Shown one piece after another: positions 52,098-62,830 of a stretch of DNA of 64,000 nt; position 1 is the stretch's first letter, and each line of letters begins with the position of its first letter. Source of the DNA: Agromyces aurantiacus (GTDB lineage: Bacteria; Actinomycetota; Actinomycetes; Actinomycetales; Microbacteriaceae); the NCBI RefSeq assembly GCF_016907355.1, contig NZ_JAFBBW010000001.1, forward strand, positions 620,001-684,000, read 5' to 3'. The position numbers and the translations under genes are program-made. Under the pieces are notes generated by a model. It searched no databases and was not told where the DNA came from. It saw only the letters and a list, made by a program, of their open reading frames with translations.

Positions 52098-53366
52098 GTG
52101 ATCGACCCCGTGCTGCTCCGCGAGAACCCCGACCTGGTCAAGCGCTCGCAGGAGGCGCGCGGCGAGTCTCCCGCCGTCGTCGACGAGGCGGTGGCCGCGG
52201 ATGCCGCACGGCGCGCGGCGATCGCCGCGTTCGAGTCCCTGCGGGCCGAGCAGAACGCGTTCGGCAAGCAGGTCGCCACGGCGCCCAAGGAGGAGAAGGC
52301 CGCGCTCGTCGCGCAGGCGCAGGAGCTCGCCGCGAAGGTCAAGCAGGCCAACGCGGAGGCCGCGGCCGCCGAGGAGGCGTTCCGCGCCGCGGTCCAGCGC
52401 ATCGGCAACGTCGTGATCGAGGGCGTGCCGGCCGGCGGCGAGGACGACTTCGACATCCTCCGCGAGGTCGGCGAGATCCCGGCGTTCGGCTTCGAACCGC
52501 GCGACCACCTCGAGATCGGCGAACTGCTCGACGCCATCGACATGGCGCGCGGCGCGAAGGTCTCGGGCGCCCGGTTCCACTTCCTCAAGGGCGTCGGCGC
52601 GCGCCTGCAGCTCGCCCTCATGAACATGGGCCTCGACAAGGCCGTCGCCAATGGATTCACGCCGCTGATCACGCCCACGCTCGTGCGGCCCGAGGTCATG
52701 CAGGGCACCGGATTCCTCGGCGCGCACGCCGAGGAGGTCTACCACCTGCCCGCCGACGACCTCTACCTCACCGGCACGAGTGAGGTCGCGCTCGCCGGGT
52801 ACCACGCCGACGAGATCCTCGACCTGTCGGCGGGTCCGATCCGCTACGCGGGCTGGTCGACCTGCTACCGGCGCGAGGCCGGCAGCCACGGCAAGGACAC
52901 GCGCGGCATCATCCGCGTGCACCAGTTCGACAAGCTCGAGATGTTCAGCTACGTCGATCCCGCCGACGCCGAGGTCGAGCACGAACGGCTGCTCGGCTGG
53001 CAGGAGGAGATGCTGCAAGCGCTCGGCCTCGCGTACCGCGTGATCGACGTGGCCGCGGGCGACCTCGGCTCGAGCGCCGCGCGCAAGTACGACGTCGAGG
53101 CCTGGGTGCCGACCCAGCAGGCGTACCGCGAGCTCACGTCGACCTCGAACTGCACGACGTTCCAGGCGCGCCGCCTCGACATCCGCCACCGCATCGAGAG
53201 CGGGAAGACCGCGCCCGTCGCGACGCTCAACGGCACCCTGGCCACCACCCGCTGGATCGTCGCGATCCTCGAGACCCACCAGCAGGCCGACGGCTCCGTG
53301 GTGGTCCCGGACGCACTGCGGGGCTACCTGGGCGGCCTCGAGGTGTTCCGCCCCGTCGCGCGATGA
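52098..53366 (+). CDS. serS: Seryl-tRNA synthetase
   Basis: 422 aa class II synthetase. The N-terminal coiled-coil arm (about 30-105, rich in Ala/Glu/Lys helices such as [14 protein letters not shown]) grips the long variable arm of tRNA-Ser. The catalytic domain has the class II motif 2 [23 protein letters not shown] and motif 3 [19 protein letters not shown] start follows TAGACT by 7 nt. Two tRNA-Ser genes lie 3.7 and 5.2 kb downstream. ATG of the HAD phosphatase overlaps its stop, so the two are coupled. Confidence 0.97.
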   Translation: MIDPVLLRENPDLVKRSQEARGESPAVVDEAVAADAARRAAIAAFESLRAEQNAFGKQVATAPKEEKAALVAQAQELAAKVKQANAEAAAAEEAFRAAVQRIGNVVIEGVPAGGEDDFDILREVGEIPAFGFEPRDHLEIGELLDAIDMARGAKVSGARFHFLKGVGARLQLALMNMGLDKAVANGFTPLITPTLVRPEVMQGTGFLGAHAEEVYHLPADDLYLTGTSEVALAGYHADEILDLSAGPIRYAGWSTCYRREAGSHGKDTRGIIRVHQFDKLEMFSYVDPADAEVEHERLLGWQEEMLQALGLAYRVIDVAAGDLGSSAARKYDVEAWVPTQQAYRELTSTSNCTTFQARRLDIRHRIESGKTAPVATLNGTLATTRWIVAILETHQQADGSVVVPDALRGYLGGLEVFRPVAR

Positions 53367-54163
53367 CCGATCGCTGGTTCGTCGCCCTCGACGTCGACGG
53401 CACGATCATGCACGAGGACGAGTCGATCGATCCTCGCGTGGTCGACGCCGTGTCCTCCGCCGTCGCTCGCGGGCACCTCGTGACGCTCGCGACCGGGCGG
53501 TCCTGGTCGACCACGCGGCCCGTCCTCGAGCACCTCGAGCTCGAGCCCGAGTACGTCGTGTGCGCGAACGGTGCGATGACCATGCGCCGCGACCCCGCGT
53601 CGGCCGAGGGATGGGCGCAGGCCCACGTCGAGACCTTCGACGCGACGCCCGTGCTCCGGCAGATCCGCGAGGCGCTGCCGAGCGGGCGATTCCTGGTCGA
53701 GCTCGCCGACGGCTACCGCCTCTTCACCGAGGGCATGACCGACTGGAACCTCGAGCGCGCCCGCAAGGTCGAGTTCGACGAGATGCTGGGCCAGCGCGCC
53801 ATCCGCGTCGTCGCGACCTCGGTCGACCACGAGCTCGACGAGTTCTTCGCGATCGTCGACGAGATGGGGCTGAACCACGTCAGCTATGCGATCGGCTGGA
53901 CCGCCTGGCTCGACATCGCGCCCGACGGCGTGAACAAGGCGACCGCCCTGGAACGCGTTCGCGGATGGCTCGACGTGCCGCTGCACCGCGTGCTGGCCGT
54001 CGGCGACGGCCGCAACGACATCGAGATGTTCCACTGGGCGCGCGCCGCCGGCCGCGCCGTCGCCATGGGGCAGGCGCCCGACGAGGTGATCGCGGCGGCG
54101 CGCGAGCGCGCCGGCACGATCGACGAGGCCGGGCTCGCGGCGGTGCTCGACTCGCTGCCCTGA
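53363..54163 (+). CDS. HAD-superfamily phosphatase, Cof type
   Basis: 266 aa. Nucleophile motif [15 protein letters not shown], motif II in [10 protein letters not shown], motif [19 protein letters not shown]; the C2 cap of the Cof family fills the centre. Such enzymes dephosphorylate sugar phosphates, flavin or pyridoxal phosphate; the substrate is open. Coupled by ATGA to serS. The motif DG-x-ND with Asp pair for Mg is intact. Confidence 0.92.
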   Translation: MTDRWFVALDVDGTIMHEDESIDPRVVDAVSSAVARGHLVTLATGRSWSTTRPVLEHLELEPEYVVCANGAMTMRRDPASAEGWAQAHVETFDATPVLRQIREALPSGRFLVELADGYRLFTEGMTDWNLERARKVEFDEMLGQRAIRVVATSVDHELDEFFAIVDEMGLNHVSYAIGWTAWLDIAPDGVNKATALERVRGWLDVPLHRVLAVGDGRNDIEMFHWARAAGRAVAMGQAPDEVIAAARERAGTIDEAGLAAVLDSLP

Positions 54164-54230
54164 CCCGCAGGTCGGGATGTCCCGCCTGATCGGGGGGTTC
54201 CGCGAGTAGGATCGCGCTCGGGGGAGGGGC

Positions 54231-55667
54231 GTGAGCGAGTCCGATTCGGAACCGAGGGGCGAGGCGCCGCCGGAGGGCGGGGGCGCTCCCCACGACCGCG
54301 CCGTCGAGGAGGCCGTCGAGCTGGGCGCGTCCACCGAGGGTCCGCTCGCCGAGCCGCTGCTGCTGGTGCCCCCCGCGCCCTCGACGGGCCCGGTCGCCGC
54401 GCCCGTGCTCACGGAGGCGACGCGTCCGCCGGCGCGCCACGGCCGCCTGGCGCGGCACGGGACGGGGCGCGTGGTCGCCAAGGCGCTCGGAACCGCCGCC
54501 GCGGTCGTGGCGGTCAGCGCCACCGCCGTCGCGTCGTTCGCCGTGGTCGACGTGGTGCGCGAGATCAAGCCCGCGGTCGAGCTCGAGAGCGAGAAGATCC
54601 TCGACTCGGTCCCCGACATCGGGGCGATGGAGGGCGGACTGAACTTCCTGCTGGTCGGAAGCGACAAACGGCCGCAGAGCGGCGCGTTCGGTGATCCGGA
54701 GGAGGAGGCCGGCGTGCTGAACGACGTCACGATGCTCCTGCACATTGCCGAGGACCACTCGCACGTCGAGGTCGTCAGCTTCCCGCGCGACATGCTCGTC
54801 GACGTGCCGGCGTGTCCCGACCCGGACGATCCCTCCGGCGACGGGTTCTCGGAACGGTACGGGGTCAAGCTCAACACGATCCTCCACGACGGTGGACTGA
54901 ACTGCGTCGCGGCGACGATCGAGCAGATGCTCGGCGTGAAGATCCCGGTCGGCGGGATCGTCGAGTTCGACGGCGTCGCGGCCCTGTCGGAGGCCGTCGG
55001 CGGGGTCGAGGTCTGCCTCGTCGACCCGATCGACGACCCGTGGTCGGGGCTGCAGCTCGACGCAGGCCGGCACACGATCCACGGCTACCAGGCGCTCGCC
55101 TTCCTCCGGACGCGCCACGGTGTCGGCGACGGCAGCGACCTCGGCCGCATCTCGAACCAGCAGACCTTCCTCGCCTCGCTCGCGCGGACCCTCCAGTCCC
55201 AGGGCACGCTCGGCGATCCCGTGAAGCTGTACTCGATCGCGAAGGCCGTCCTGGCCAACATGACCCTGTCCAAGGGACTCCAGGACCCCGCTCGCCTCGT
55301 CTCGATCGCCCGTGCCATGCAGGCGATCGACCTCGACCGCATCGCGTTCATCCAGTACCCCACGTACTACACCGACGACTTCAGTGCGGTGCTGCCCGCC
55401 GAATCGGGTGCGGCCGTGGCCTCGGCGCTCCAGCGCGACGTCCCGGTGGGGATCGACCCCGCGGCGACCTCGCAGGCGTCCTACGGCACGGCGGATCCGG
55501 ATGCGACCGAGGCGCCGGTCCAGACGGATGCCGCGACGGCGCCGTCCGGCGCAGCCACGCCGGCGCCGTCCGCGAGCGCCGGCCCCGGCACGGTCGAGGC
55601 GCTGCCCGGGGATATCACGGGGCAGACGGCGGACGAGGTCCGCTGCTCGACCGCCAACGACGGCTGA
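54231..55667 (+). CDS. LytR-CpsA-Psr (LCP) family cell-wall glycopolymer ligase, copy 1
   Basis: 478 aa. A cytoplasmic tail (about 1-75), one membrane anchor (about 82-108) and an extracellular LCP domain (about 130-330) with LVGSDKRPQSG, VEVVSFPRDMLVDVPA and TRHGVGDGSDLGRISNQQ, which bind the pyrophosphate of lipid-linked polymers. It transfers teichoic-acid-like or arabinogalactan-like glycans to peptidoglycan. A long Ala/Pro/Thr linker ends in LPGDITGQTADEVRCSTAND, a motif also at the end of copy 2. GTG start has GGGGGAGGGG; a -10-like TAGGAT lies at 54207. Confidence 0.92.
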   Translation: MSESDSEPRGEAPPEGGGAPHDRAVEEAVELGASTEGPLAEPLLLVPPAPSTGPVAAPVLTEATRPPARHGRLARHGTGRVVAKALGTAAAVVAVSATAVASFAVVDVVREIKPAVELESEKILDSVPDIGAMEGGLNFLLVGSDKRPQSGAFGDPEEEAGVLNDVTMLLHIAEDHSHVEVVSFPRDMLVDVPACPDPDDPSGDGFSERYGVKLNTILHDGGLNCVAATIEQMLGVKIPVGGIVEFDGVAALSEAVGGVEVCLVDPIDDPWSGLQLDAGRHTIHGYQALAFLRTRHGVGDGSDLGRISNQQTFLASLARTLQSQGTLGDPVKLYSIAKAVLANMTLSKGLQDPARLVSIARAMQAIDLDRIAFIQYPTYYTDDFSAVLPAESGAAVASALQRDVPVGIDPAATSQASYGTADPDATEAPVQTDAATAPSGAATPAPSASAGPGTVEALPGDITGQTADEVRCSTANDG

Positions 55668-55790
55668 ACCCGGGGCCCGGGTCCAAGCCCCGCGGCCGGT
55701 GCCCGGCGGCCCGGCGACCCAGGCGTCGCGGCATCCGGCACAGCGCCTTTTCAGGCTCGACGTGGAAGTCTGTCTGGAATGCGCTTCGGC

Positions 55791-55796
55791 TAGAAT
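55791..55796 (+). promoter_or_regulatory. -10 hexamer (TAGAAT) upstream of tRNA-Ser(TGA)
   Basis: TAGAAT precedes the tRNA by about 60 bp in the 189-bp gap after LCP copy 1. No convincing -35 hexamer is visible. It could also serve as an extra promoter for LCP copy 2. Confidence 0.5.
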
Positions 55797-55856
55797 CGGG
55801 GCCTGCCCAGCCCGATGACGCGCCGCGACCACCGCGGAGCGCCGTCGTGCGGGTGA

Positions 55857-55941
55857 GGAGGGCTGTCCGAGCGGCCGATGGAGCTGGTCTTGAAAACCAG
55901 TGGGCAGCAATGCCTCGTGGGTTCGAATCCCACGCCCTCCG
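55857..55941 (+). tRNA. tRNA-Ser (anticodon TGA)
   Basis: 85 nt. Acceptor GGAGGGC pairs with GCCCTCC; the anticodon arm CTGGT-CTTGAAA-ACCAG carries TGA, decoding UCA. A long variable arm typical of tRNA-Ser and a T arm GTGGGTTCGAATCCCAC follow. CCA is not encoded. It lies between the two LCP paralogues, 37 bp ahead of the second. Confidence 0.97.
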
Positions 55942-55977
55942 CGCCACCGCGACCGACCGACGAGAGGAGCCGCCCGA

Positions 55978-57273
55978 GTGAGCCGATCGACGCCGCCGAC
56001 CACGCAGTCCGCCGACACGCCGCCCACGGCCCGTCACGGGCGACTCCGCAGCAACGGCGTCTGGTCGACCGTCGGGAAGATCGTCGCCGGAGCGGTCGCC
56101 GTCGTGTTCGCGTCGGGCACGGCCGTCGCGGCGTACGCGGTGTTCGACCTGGCTGCGACGGCGAAGCCCAGCGTGACGCTCGGCAACGAGGACGTGCTCG
56201 CGGGCGTGCCCGACGTGGGGGCGATCGAGGGCGGCGTCAACCTGCTCGTGGTCGGCAGCGACAGCCGCCAGGGGCAGGGCATGGCCTTCGGCGATCCGAA
56301 CGAGGAGACGTCGGTCCTCAACGATGTCACGATGCTCATGCACGTGGCGGAGGACCACTCGCATGCCTCGGTCGTCAGCTTCCCGCGCGACATGGTCGTC
56401 GACGTGCCCGCGTGCGACGATCCGGCCAATCCCGGTTCGCAGCTCGACGAGCTCTACGGCGTGAAGATCAACTCCGTGCTCTCGTGGGGCGGCATGCCGT
56501 GCGTCGTGAAGACCGTCGAGCAGCTCACGGGCGTCACCATCCCGTTCGCCGGCACCGTGCAGTTCCTCGGTGTGGCCGGCCTCTCCGAGGCGATCGGCGG
56601 CGTCGACGTCTGCGTCGCCGAACCCATCGAGGACGAGTACACCGGCACCTTCCTGGATGCCGGCACCCACACCCTCTCGGGCATGGCGGCCCTCCAGTTC
56701 CTCCGCACCCGGCACGGCGTGGGCGACGGCTCCGACCTCGGGCGCATCTCGAACCAGCAGGTGTTCCTCTCGTCCCTCGCCCGGAAGATGCAGAGCGAGG
56801 GCACCTACTCCGACCCGGTCAAGCTCTACGGCATCGCCAAGGCCGCGCTCGCGAACATGCAGCTGTCCGACAGTCTCACGGACCCGATGCGCCTGGTCTC
56901 GATCGCGAAGGCGCTGAAGGACACCGACCTCTCCAAGATCGCGTTCATCCAGTACCCGACCGCCTACGAGGCGGACTACAGCGCCGTGGTGCCCACCGAG
57001 TCGGCCGAGGTCATCAACCTCGCCCTGCAGCAGGACCTCCCGGTCGCGTTCGACGCCGCCGCGAACCAGGATGCGTCGTTCGCGTCGGCCGGCGACCCGA
57101 CCGCCGCGCCCGCGGAGCCGGTCGAGGAGACGCCGACGGAGGAGGCGCCGGCGACGGAGGCACCCGCGACGGAGGCGCCCGCGCCCACGGAGCAGGCGCT
57201 CCCGAGCGACGTCACGGGCCAGACCGCAGCCGAGACCCGCTGCTCGGCGGGCCGCTCGCTCGACGACCAGTAG
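55978..57273 (+). CDS. LytR-CpsA-Psr (LCP) family cell-wall glycopolymer ligase, copy 2
   Basis: 431 aa, paralogue of the gene at 54231. Short cytoplasmic tail, anchor near residues 35-60, LCP domain (about 85-290) with LVVGSDSRQGQG, ASVVSFPRDMVVDVPA and TRHGVGDGSDLGRISNQQ. After a Glu/Pro/Thr-rich linker it ends LPSDVTGQTAAETRCS, very like copy 1. GTG at 55978 is preceded by GAGAGGAG, and an ATG at 55900 lies inside the tRNA and is rejected. The pair probably has overlapping ligase roles. Confidence 0.92.
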   Translation: MSRSTPPTTQSADTPPTARHGRLRSNGVWSTVGKIVAGAVAVVFASGTAVAAYAVFDLAATAKPSVTLGNEDVLAGVPDVGAIEGGVNLLVVGSDSRQGQGMAFGDPNEETSVLNDVTMLMHVAEDHSHASVVSFPRDMVVDVPACDDPANPGSQLDELYGVKINSVLSWGGMPCVVKTVEQLTGVTIPFAGTVQFLGVAGLSEAIGGVDVCVAEPIEDEYTGTFLDAGTHTLSGMAALQFLRTRHGVGDGSDLGRISNQQVFLSSLARKMQSEGTYSDPVKLYGIAKAALANMQLSDSLTDPMRLVSIAKALKDTDLSKIAFIQYPTAYEADYSAVVPTESAEVINLALQQDLPVAFDAAANQDASFASAGDPTAAPAEPVEETPTEEAPATEAPATEAPAPTEQALPSDVTGQTAAETRCSAGRSLDDQ

Positions 57274-57321
57274 GTCGTCCGGCCGGGTCCCTGCCGAATC
57301 GTGTTTCCGGCGGTTGCCGGT

Positions 57322-57327
57322 TATGAT
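57322..57327 (+). promoter_or_regulatory. -10 hexamer (TATGAT) upstream of tRNA-Ser(GCT)
   Basis: TATGAT lies 32 bp before the tRNA and is closer to the consensus than most hexamers here. No clear -35 at 16-18 bp. It fits a strong promoter for a short leader ahead of the tRNA. Confidence 0.6.
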
Positions 57328-57358
57328 GGCAGTCGCGTTCGCCTTCGGGCGTTCACGA

Positions 57359-57447
57359 GGAGACGTCGCATAGTCCGGTCGAGTGCACCACCCTGCTAAG
57401 GTGGAGTCCCCGTAAGGGGACCGCGGGTTCAAATCCCGCCGTCTCCG
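57359..57447 (+). tRNA. tRNA-Ser (anticodon GCT)
   Basis: 89 nt. Acceptor GGAGACG pairs with CGTCTCC; the anticodon arm CCACC-CTGCTAA-GGTGG carries GCT, decoding AGC/AGU. A long variable arm (GTCCCCGTAAGGGGAC) and T arm GCGGGTTCAAATCCCGC are present. CCA is not encoded. It comes after LCP copy 2, with the 167-bp region behind it carrying TAGGCT (about 57573) as a possible promoter for the lipoprotein gene. Confidence 0.97.
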
Positions 57448-57614
57448 CTCGATGAAGGCCGCGAGTGATCGCGGCCTTCGGCGTCTCGGCGGAACCTTCG
57501 GCGCCGTGGCCCTCGTGCGAGGGGTTTTCGGCAGGATCTGCACGTCAAGGGGCGTTTCCCTGTCGGTGCCGCTGAGTAGGCTCTACCTGTTTCACGAGAA
57601 CAGAGGAGTTGCGA

Positions 57615-58076
57615 ATGCGACGTTTCGCCATGCCCGCCGCACTGGTCTTCGCCGGTGCGCTCGCGCTGTCGGGTTGTGCGGCCGGAGACGGCGGGGACAC
57701 CGCCGCGCCGGCAGCCGACAGCTGCACCACGGTCGCCACCGAGGTGCGCGACGTCTCCAACGGCGTCCAGAACACCCTCGCCGCCCCGGCCTCGGTCGAC
57801 GAGCTCCAGACCTACCTCGAGGATGCCAAGTCGCGCGTCGACGCCGCCGCTGAGGATGCGGGCGACGACGACGACCTGACGTCCGCGGTGGAGGACTTCA
57901 AGGCCACGCTGGAGGGCGTCTCCGAGTACGCGTCGGGTCTCACCGAGGGTCCGTCCGAGGACGACCCCGAGGCGACGGTCGTCGAGCAGGACCCCGAGGC
58001 GATGGCCGAGCAGCAGACCGCCGTGCAGGAGGCCTCCTCCGAGGTCAGCTCGGTCTGCGCCGGCGACGAGAAGTAA
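57615..58076 (+). CDS. Small secreted lipoprotein of unknown function
   Basis: 153 aa. A lipoprotein signal (RRFAMPAALVFAGALALSGC) is followed by an acidic, mainly helical mature part with two Cys (DSCTTVATEV and SSVCAGDEK) likely forming a disulfide. Repeating Glu/Asp/Ala segments suggest a coiled surface protein. ATG at 57615 has AGAGGAG 6 nt upstream. No functional domain recognised. A hairpin 28 bp after the stop ends the transcript. Confidence 0.85.
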   Translation: MRRFAMPAALVFAGALALSGCAAGDGGDTAAPAADSCTTVATEVRDVSNGVQNTLAAPASVDELQTYLEDAKSRVDAAAEDAGDDDDLTSAVEDFKATLEGVSEYASGLTEGPSEDDPEATVVEQDPEAMAEQQTAVQEASSEVSSVCAGDEK

Positions 58077-58103
58077 CGAAGATCCCGGGCGGCGACGCCC
58101 GAG

Positions 58104-58136
58104 CGGCCGGAGCGCGACATGTTCGTGCTCCGGCCG
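58104..58136 (+). terminator. Hairpin after the lipoprotein gene
   Basis: CGGCCGGAGC (58104-58113) pairs with GCTCCGGCCG (58127-58136), 10 bp with a 13-nt loop, ahead of the GlgX gene. Weak U content. Confidence 0.7.
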
Positions 58137-58229
58137 TCGTCGTTCCGCCGCCGGTTCGCTGTCAACCGGCGGCACGCACGTGGCGCGCCCCCTACGATGG
58201 CCTGCAGGCTGACCGTTGGGGGACGACGA

Positions 58230-60437
58230 ATGCACACTTGGCCCGGCTCGACCTATCCGCTCGGCGCGACGTTCGACGGGAACGGCACCAACTTCGCGCT
58301 CTTCAGCGAGGTCGCCGAGCGCGTGGAACTCTGTCTGTTCGACGACGAGCGCGTCGAGACGCGCGTCGAACTGATCGAGGTCGACGCCTTCATCTGGCAC
58401 GCGTATCTTCCGCAGGTGCAGCCGGGGCAGCGCTACGGGTACCGGGTGCACGGGCCGTACGACCCCGAGCAGGGCCTGCGCTGCAACCCGAACAAGCTGC
58501 TGCTCGACCCCTACGCGAAGGCGGTCGACGGCGCGCTCGAGTGGAACCAGTCGCTCTTCGGCTACCCGTTCGGCGAGCCCGACGGACGCAACGACGACGA
58601 CTCGGCGGGCAGCATGATGCTCGGCGTCGTCACGAACCCGTTCTTCGACTGGTCCGGCGACCGCCACCCGCGCCGGCCGTACGCCTCGTCCTTCATCTAC
58701 GAGGCGCACGTGAAGGGGCTCACCGAGACCCTCCCGGGCGTGCCCGACGAGATCCGCGGCACGTACGCCGCGGTCGGCCATCCGGCGGTGATCGACCACC
58801 TCGTCAAGCTCGGCGTGACCGCGATCGAGCTCATGCCCGTGCACCAGTTCGTCAACGACGGCACCCTGCAGGAGAAGGGGCTGTCGAACTACTGGGGGTA
58901 CAACACCATCGCGTTCCTCGCGCCGCACAACGCCTACGCCTCGACCGGGCAGCGCGGCGAGCAGGTGCAGGAGTTCAAGGCGATGGTCAAGTCGCTGCAC
59001 GCGGCGGGCATCGAGGTGATCCTGGACGTCGTCTACAACCACACCGCCGAGGGCAACCACCTCGGCCCGACGCTCTCGATGCGCGGCATCGACAATGCGG
59101 CGTACTACCGCCTCGTCGACGACGACCCGCAGTACTACATGGACTACACGGGGACGGGCAACTCGCTGAACGTCGGCCATCCGCACGCGCTGCAGCTCAT
59201 CATGGACTCGCTGCGCTACTGGGTCATCGACATGCACGTCGACGGGTTCCGCTTCGACCTCGCGTCGACGCTCGCGCGCGAGTTCTACGAGGTGAACCGG
59301 CTGGCGGCGTTCTTCGAGCTCGTCCAGCAGGATCCCGTGGTCTCGCAGGTCAAGCTCATCGCGGAGCCGTGGGACGTGGGCCCCGGCGGCTACCAGGTGG
59401 GCAACTTCCCGCCGCAGTGGACCGAGTGGAACGGCAAGTACCGCGACACCGTGCGCGACTTCTGGCGCGGCGAGCCGGCGACCCTCGGCGAGTTCGCGTC
59501 GCGGTTCACGGGCTCGGCCGACCTGTACGAGCACTCCGGGCGGCGCCCCGTGGCCTCCATCAACTTCGTCACCGCGCACGACGGGTTCACGCTGCGCGAT
59601 CTCGTCTCGTACAACGAGAAGCACAACGAGGCCAACGGCGAGGACAACAACGACGGCGAATCGCACAACCGCTCGTACAACCTCGGCGTCGAGGGTCCGA
59701 CGGACGATCCCGACATCCTGACGCTCCGCGCCCGGCAGCAGCGCAACTTCATCACGACGCTGCTGCTCTCGCAGGGCGTGCCGATGCTCTCGCACGGCGA
59801 CGAGCTCGGGCGCACGCAGCAGGGCAACAACAACGTCTACGCGCAGGACTCCGAACTCAGCTGGATCGACTGGGAGCGCGCCGACCATCCGCTCGTCGAG
59901 TTCACCGCGGCGGTCGCGAAGCTGCGGGCCGAGCATCCGACGTTCCGGCGCAGCCGGTTCTTCGACGGACGCCCGGTGCGTCGCGGCGAGGGCGACCCCG
60001 TGCCCGACATCGTCTGGCTGCGGCCCGACGGGTCGATCATGGAGCCGGAGGACTGGGATGCCGGCTTCGGCAAGGCCATCGGGGTGTTCCTCAACGGCGA
60101 GGGCATCCGCGAGCGCGACCGGCGGGGCGAGCGGATCGTGGACCGTCACTTCGTGGTGCTGTTCAACGCGCACGACGACACGGTCGAGTTCACGCTGCCC
60201 ATGCACGAGTACTCGCCCGAGTGGGAGGTGGTCATCGACACCGCCGGGAAGCGCGCCGACAGCGACCCGATCCAGCCGGGCGGCACCATCCCGCTCGAGC
60301 AGCGCTCGCTCGTGGTGCTCTGCCAGCACGACCCGACGCCCGAGGAGGTCGACCACTCGGTCGCGGCGTCGCTGTCGGCGATGGTCGCCGCGAGCCGTGA
60401 GGAAGCACCGCCGCCGAAGTCCGAGGCGGGCGCGTGA
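58230..60437 (+). CDS. glgX: Glycogen debranching enzyme GlgX (TreX)
   Basis: 735 aa GH13 isoamylase-type enzyme. An N-terminal CBM48 ([20 protein letters not shown]) precedes the catalytic barrel: [13 protein letters not shown], nucleophile Asp in [11 protein letters not shown], acid Glu in [13 protein letters not shown], and [11 protein letters not shown]. It hydrolyses alpha-1,6 branches of glycogen to linear maltodextrins, here the substrate for TreY. ATG follows GGGGG by 7 nt. The stop overlaps treY (GTGA). In trehalose operons the gene is also named treX. Confidence 0.95.
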   Translation: MHTWPGSTYPLGATFDGNGTNFALFSEVAERVELCLFDDERVETRVELIEVDAFIWHAYLPQVQPGQRYGYRVHGPYDPEQGLRCNPNKLLLDPYAKAVDGALEWNQSLFGYPFGEPDGRNDDDSAGSMMLGVVTNPFFDWSGDRHPRRPYASSFIYEAHVKGLTETLPGVPDEIRGTYAAVGHPAVIDHLVKLGVTAIELMPVHQFVNDGTLQEKGLSNYWGYNTIAFLAPHNAYASTGQRGEQVQEFKAMVKSLHAAGIEVILDVVYNHTAEGNHLGPTLSMRGIDNAAYYRLVDDDPQYYMDYTGTGNSLNVGHPHALQLIMDSLRYWVIDMHVDGFRFDLASTLAREFYEVNRLAAFFELVQQDPVVSQVKLIAEPWDVGPGGYQVGNFPPQWTEWNGKYRDTVRDFWRGEPATLGEFASRFTGSADLYEHSGRRPVASINFVTAHDGFTLRDLVSYNEKHNEANGEDNNDGESHNRSYNLGVEGPTDDPDILTLRARQQRNFITTLLLSQGVPMLSHGDELGRTQQGNNNVYAQDSELSWIDWERADHPLVEFTAAVAKLRAEHPTFRRSRFFDGRPVRRGEGDPVPDIVWLRPDGSIMEPEDWDAGFGKAIGVFLNGEGIRERDRRGERIVDRHFVVLFNAHDDTVEFTLPMHEYSPEWEVVIDTAGKRADSDPIQPGGTIPLEQRSLVVLCQHDPTPEEVDHSVAASLSAMVAASREEAPPPKSEAGA

Positions 60438-62830
60438 CCCGCGCGCCGCGACGCGAGCCGCGGTCGACCTACCGGCTGCAGATCCGTCCCGCGTTCGACC
60501 TGCACGATGCCGCGGCGGCCGTCGACTACCTCGACGCGCTCGGCGTCGACTGGGTGTACCTGTCGCCGATCCTGCCCGCGCGGGCCGGGTCCGACCACGG
60601 CTACGACGTCGTCGGCCATGACGAGGTCGACGAGGCGCGCGGCGGCGCGGCGGGCCTCGACGCGGTGGCGGATGCCGCGCACCGTCGCGGCCGCGGCATC
60701 CTGGTCGACATCGTGCCGAACCACGTCGGGGTGGCGGATGCCGCGCAGAACCCGTGGTGGTGGAGCCTGCTGCGGTTCGGCCGCGATTCCCCGCACGCCG
60801 GCGCGTTCGACGTCGACTGGGCGTTCACGGGCGGCCGGGTGCGGATCCCGGTGCTCGGCGGCACGGTGGAGGAGGCGGCCGCCGCGGGCGACCTGCGCGT
60901 CGAGCACGGCGAGCTGCGCTACTTCGAGCACCGGTTCCCGCTCGCACCCGGCTCGGCCGACGACGGCGCCGACGCCGCGACGGTTCACGCCCGCCAGCAC
61001 TACGAGCTCGTGCACTGGACCCGGGCGGACGCCGAGCTGAACTACCGGCGCTTCTTCGCGGTCAATGAGCTGGCCGGCGTCCGGGTGGAGGACCCGGCCG
61101 TCTTCGAGGCGACGCACTCCGAGATCGTGCGCTGGGTGCGCGACGGCCTCGCCGACGGACTGCGCGTCGACCATCCCGACGGTCTCGCCGCGCCCGGCGC
61201 CTACCTGGACCGGCTCACCGAGGCCACGGGCGGCGTGTACCTCCTCGTCGAGAAGATCCTCGAGGGCGACGAGACGCTGCCCGCGCACTGGCGCACCGAC
61301 GGCACGACCGGCTACGACGCGCTCGCCGACGTCGACCGGGTGCTCGTCGACCCCGACGGCGAGGCCGCGCTCGACGCGCTCGACGCGCGCCTGCGCGCCG
61401 AGACCGGCATCGACGGCCCGGCCGACTGGGACGAGCTGATCCACGGCACCAAGCGCGGGATCGCCGACGGGATCCTGCGCAGCGAGGTGCTCCGGCTCGA
61501 ACGGCTCGTGCCAGAGCCGCGGCCCGAGAGCACTGCCGACGCGCTCGCCGAGCTGCTCGCGTGCTTCCCCGTCTACCGGTCGTACCTGCCGGCGGGTCGT
61601 GAGCACCTCGAGGCGGCGGCCCGGATGGCGCGAGTCCACCGCCCCGACCTCGCGGCGGCGGTCGACGCGCTCGTGCCCGTGCTCGCCGACCCCTCGCAGC
61701 CGGTCGCCGTGCGGTTCCAGCAGACGAGCGGCATGGTCATGGCCAAGGGCGTGGAGGACACCGCGTTCTACCGGTGGACGCGCCTGGGATCGCTCACCGA
61801 GGTCGGCGGCGACCCGTCGGAGTTCGCGATCACGGTCGAGCGGTTCCACGACCGGCAGGAGCGTCGCCTCGCCGAGTGGCCGCACTCGATGACGACGCTC
61901 TCGACGCACGACACCAAGCGCGGCGAGGACGTGCGCGCGCGCCTCGACGCGCTCGCGGAGGCACCCGGGCGGTGGTCGCTCGAGCTCGAGGCGCTGCGCG
62001 CGAGCGCAGGGTCGACGGGCGACGGGCCGTTCGACGCGCTGCTGTGGCAGGCGATCGTCGGCGCCTGGCCGCTCAGCCGCGAGCGCGTGCACGCCTACGC
62101 CGAGAAGGCCGCGCGCGAGGCATCCGTCTCGACCCGCTGGACGGCGCCCGACGACGGCTTCGAGCGGCGCATGCACGACGTGGTCGACCGGGCCTTCGAC
62201 GTGCCCGAGGTGCGCGATCGGCTCGAGACGTTCGTGGGCTGGCTCGCGCCGGCGGGCTGGTCGAACTCGCTCGCCGCGAAGCTGCTGCAGCTGACGATGC
62301 CGGGCGTGCCCGACGTGTACCAGGGCAGCGAGCTGTGGGAGACGAGCCTCGTCGATCCCGACAACCGTCGCCCGGTCGACTTCGACCTGCGGCGGCGCAT
62401 GCTGGGCGAGCTCGACGCGGGGGTCGCGCACGGCGTCCTGCCGCCCGTCGACGCGCGCGCGGCGGCGAAGCTGCTCGTGACCTCGCGCGCGCTGCGGTTG
62501 CGGCGCGACCGGCCCGAGTGGTTCACGCGGTACCGCCCGCTCGAGGTCGTGGGCGAGGCCGCGTCGCACGCGATCGCGTTCGATCGCGGCGGCGCCGTGA
62601 CGGTCGCGACGCGCCTGCCGATCGGGCTCGCCGCGCGTGCGGGCGCCGAGCCCGCGGCATCCGCCCCGCCCGCCGCGTGGGGCGGCACCGCGGTGCTGCA
62701 CCGGCGGGAACCGGTCGTCGACGTGCTGACCGGCCGGCGGCACGACGGCGGGGCCGTGGCGCTCGCGGACCTGCTCGCGGCCTACCCGGTCGCGCTGCTC
62801 GTGCCGGCCGACGTGGAGCAGACCCGATGA
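60434..62830 (+). CDS. treY: Maltooligosyltrehalose synthase
   Basis: 798 aa GH13 enzyme. It turns the reducing end of maltodextrins into an alpha,alpha-1,1 trehalose link. Seen: [20 protein letters not shown] at the N-terminus, VDIVPNHVG, the catalytic [11 protein letters not shown] and [12 protein letters not shown], and the C-terminal [12 protein letters not shown]. The GTG start overlaps glgX, the stop overlaps treZ (ATGA), so three genes are coupled. Length is normal. Confidence 0.95.
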   Translation: MTRAPRREPRSTYRLQIRPAFDLHDAAAAVDYLDALGVDWVYLSPILPARAGSDHGYDVVGHDEVDEARGGAAGLDAVADAAHRRGRGILVDIVPNHVGVADAAQNPWWWSLLRFGRDSPHAGAFDVDWAFTGGRVRIPVLGGTVEEAAAAGDLRVEHGELRYFEHRFPLAPGSADDGADAATVHARQHYELVHWTRADAELNYRRFFAVNELAGVRVEDPAVFEATHSEIVRWVRDGLADGLRVDHPDGLAAPGAYLDRLTEATGGVYLLVEKILEGDETLPAHWRTDGTTGYDALADVDRVLVDPDGEAALDALDARLRAETGIDGPADWDELIHGTKRGIADGILRSEVLRLERLVPEPRPESTADALAELLACFPVYRSYLPAGREHLEAAARMARVHRPDLAAAVDALVPVLADPSQPVAVRFQQTSGMVMAKGVEDTAFYRWTRLGSLTEVGGDPSEFAITVERFHDRQERRLAEWPHSMTTLSTHDTKRGEDVRARLDALAEAPGRWSLELEALRASAGSTGDGPFDALLWQAIVGAWPLSRERVHAYAEKAAREASVSTRWTAPDDGFERRMHDVVDRAFDVPEVRDRLETFVGWLAPAGWSNSLAAKLLQLTMPGVPDVYQGSELWETSLVDPDNRRPVDFDLRRRMLGELDAGVAHGVLPPVDARAAAKLLVTSRALRLRRDRPEWFTRYRPLEVVGEAASHAIAFDRGGAVTVATRLPIGLAARAGAEPAASAPPAAWGGTAVLHRREPVVDVLTGRRHDGGAVALADLLAAYPVALLVPADVEQTR
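60669..60744. repeat. Cluster of three CGGATGCCGC/GCGGCATCC words
   Basis: Two CGGATGCCGC copies (60669-60678 and 60735-60744) flank one GCGGCATCC (60693-60701), all inside treY. This 10-mer is found about 40 times in the window and is shown here as the densest example. Confidence 0.9.

Noticed and set aside
57314..57319. TTGCCG as -35 for tRNA-Ser(GCT)
   Set aside because: It ends only 2 bp before the -10 TATGAT, far too close.
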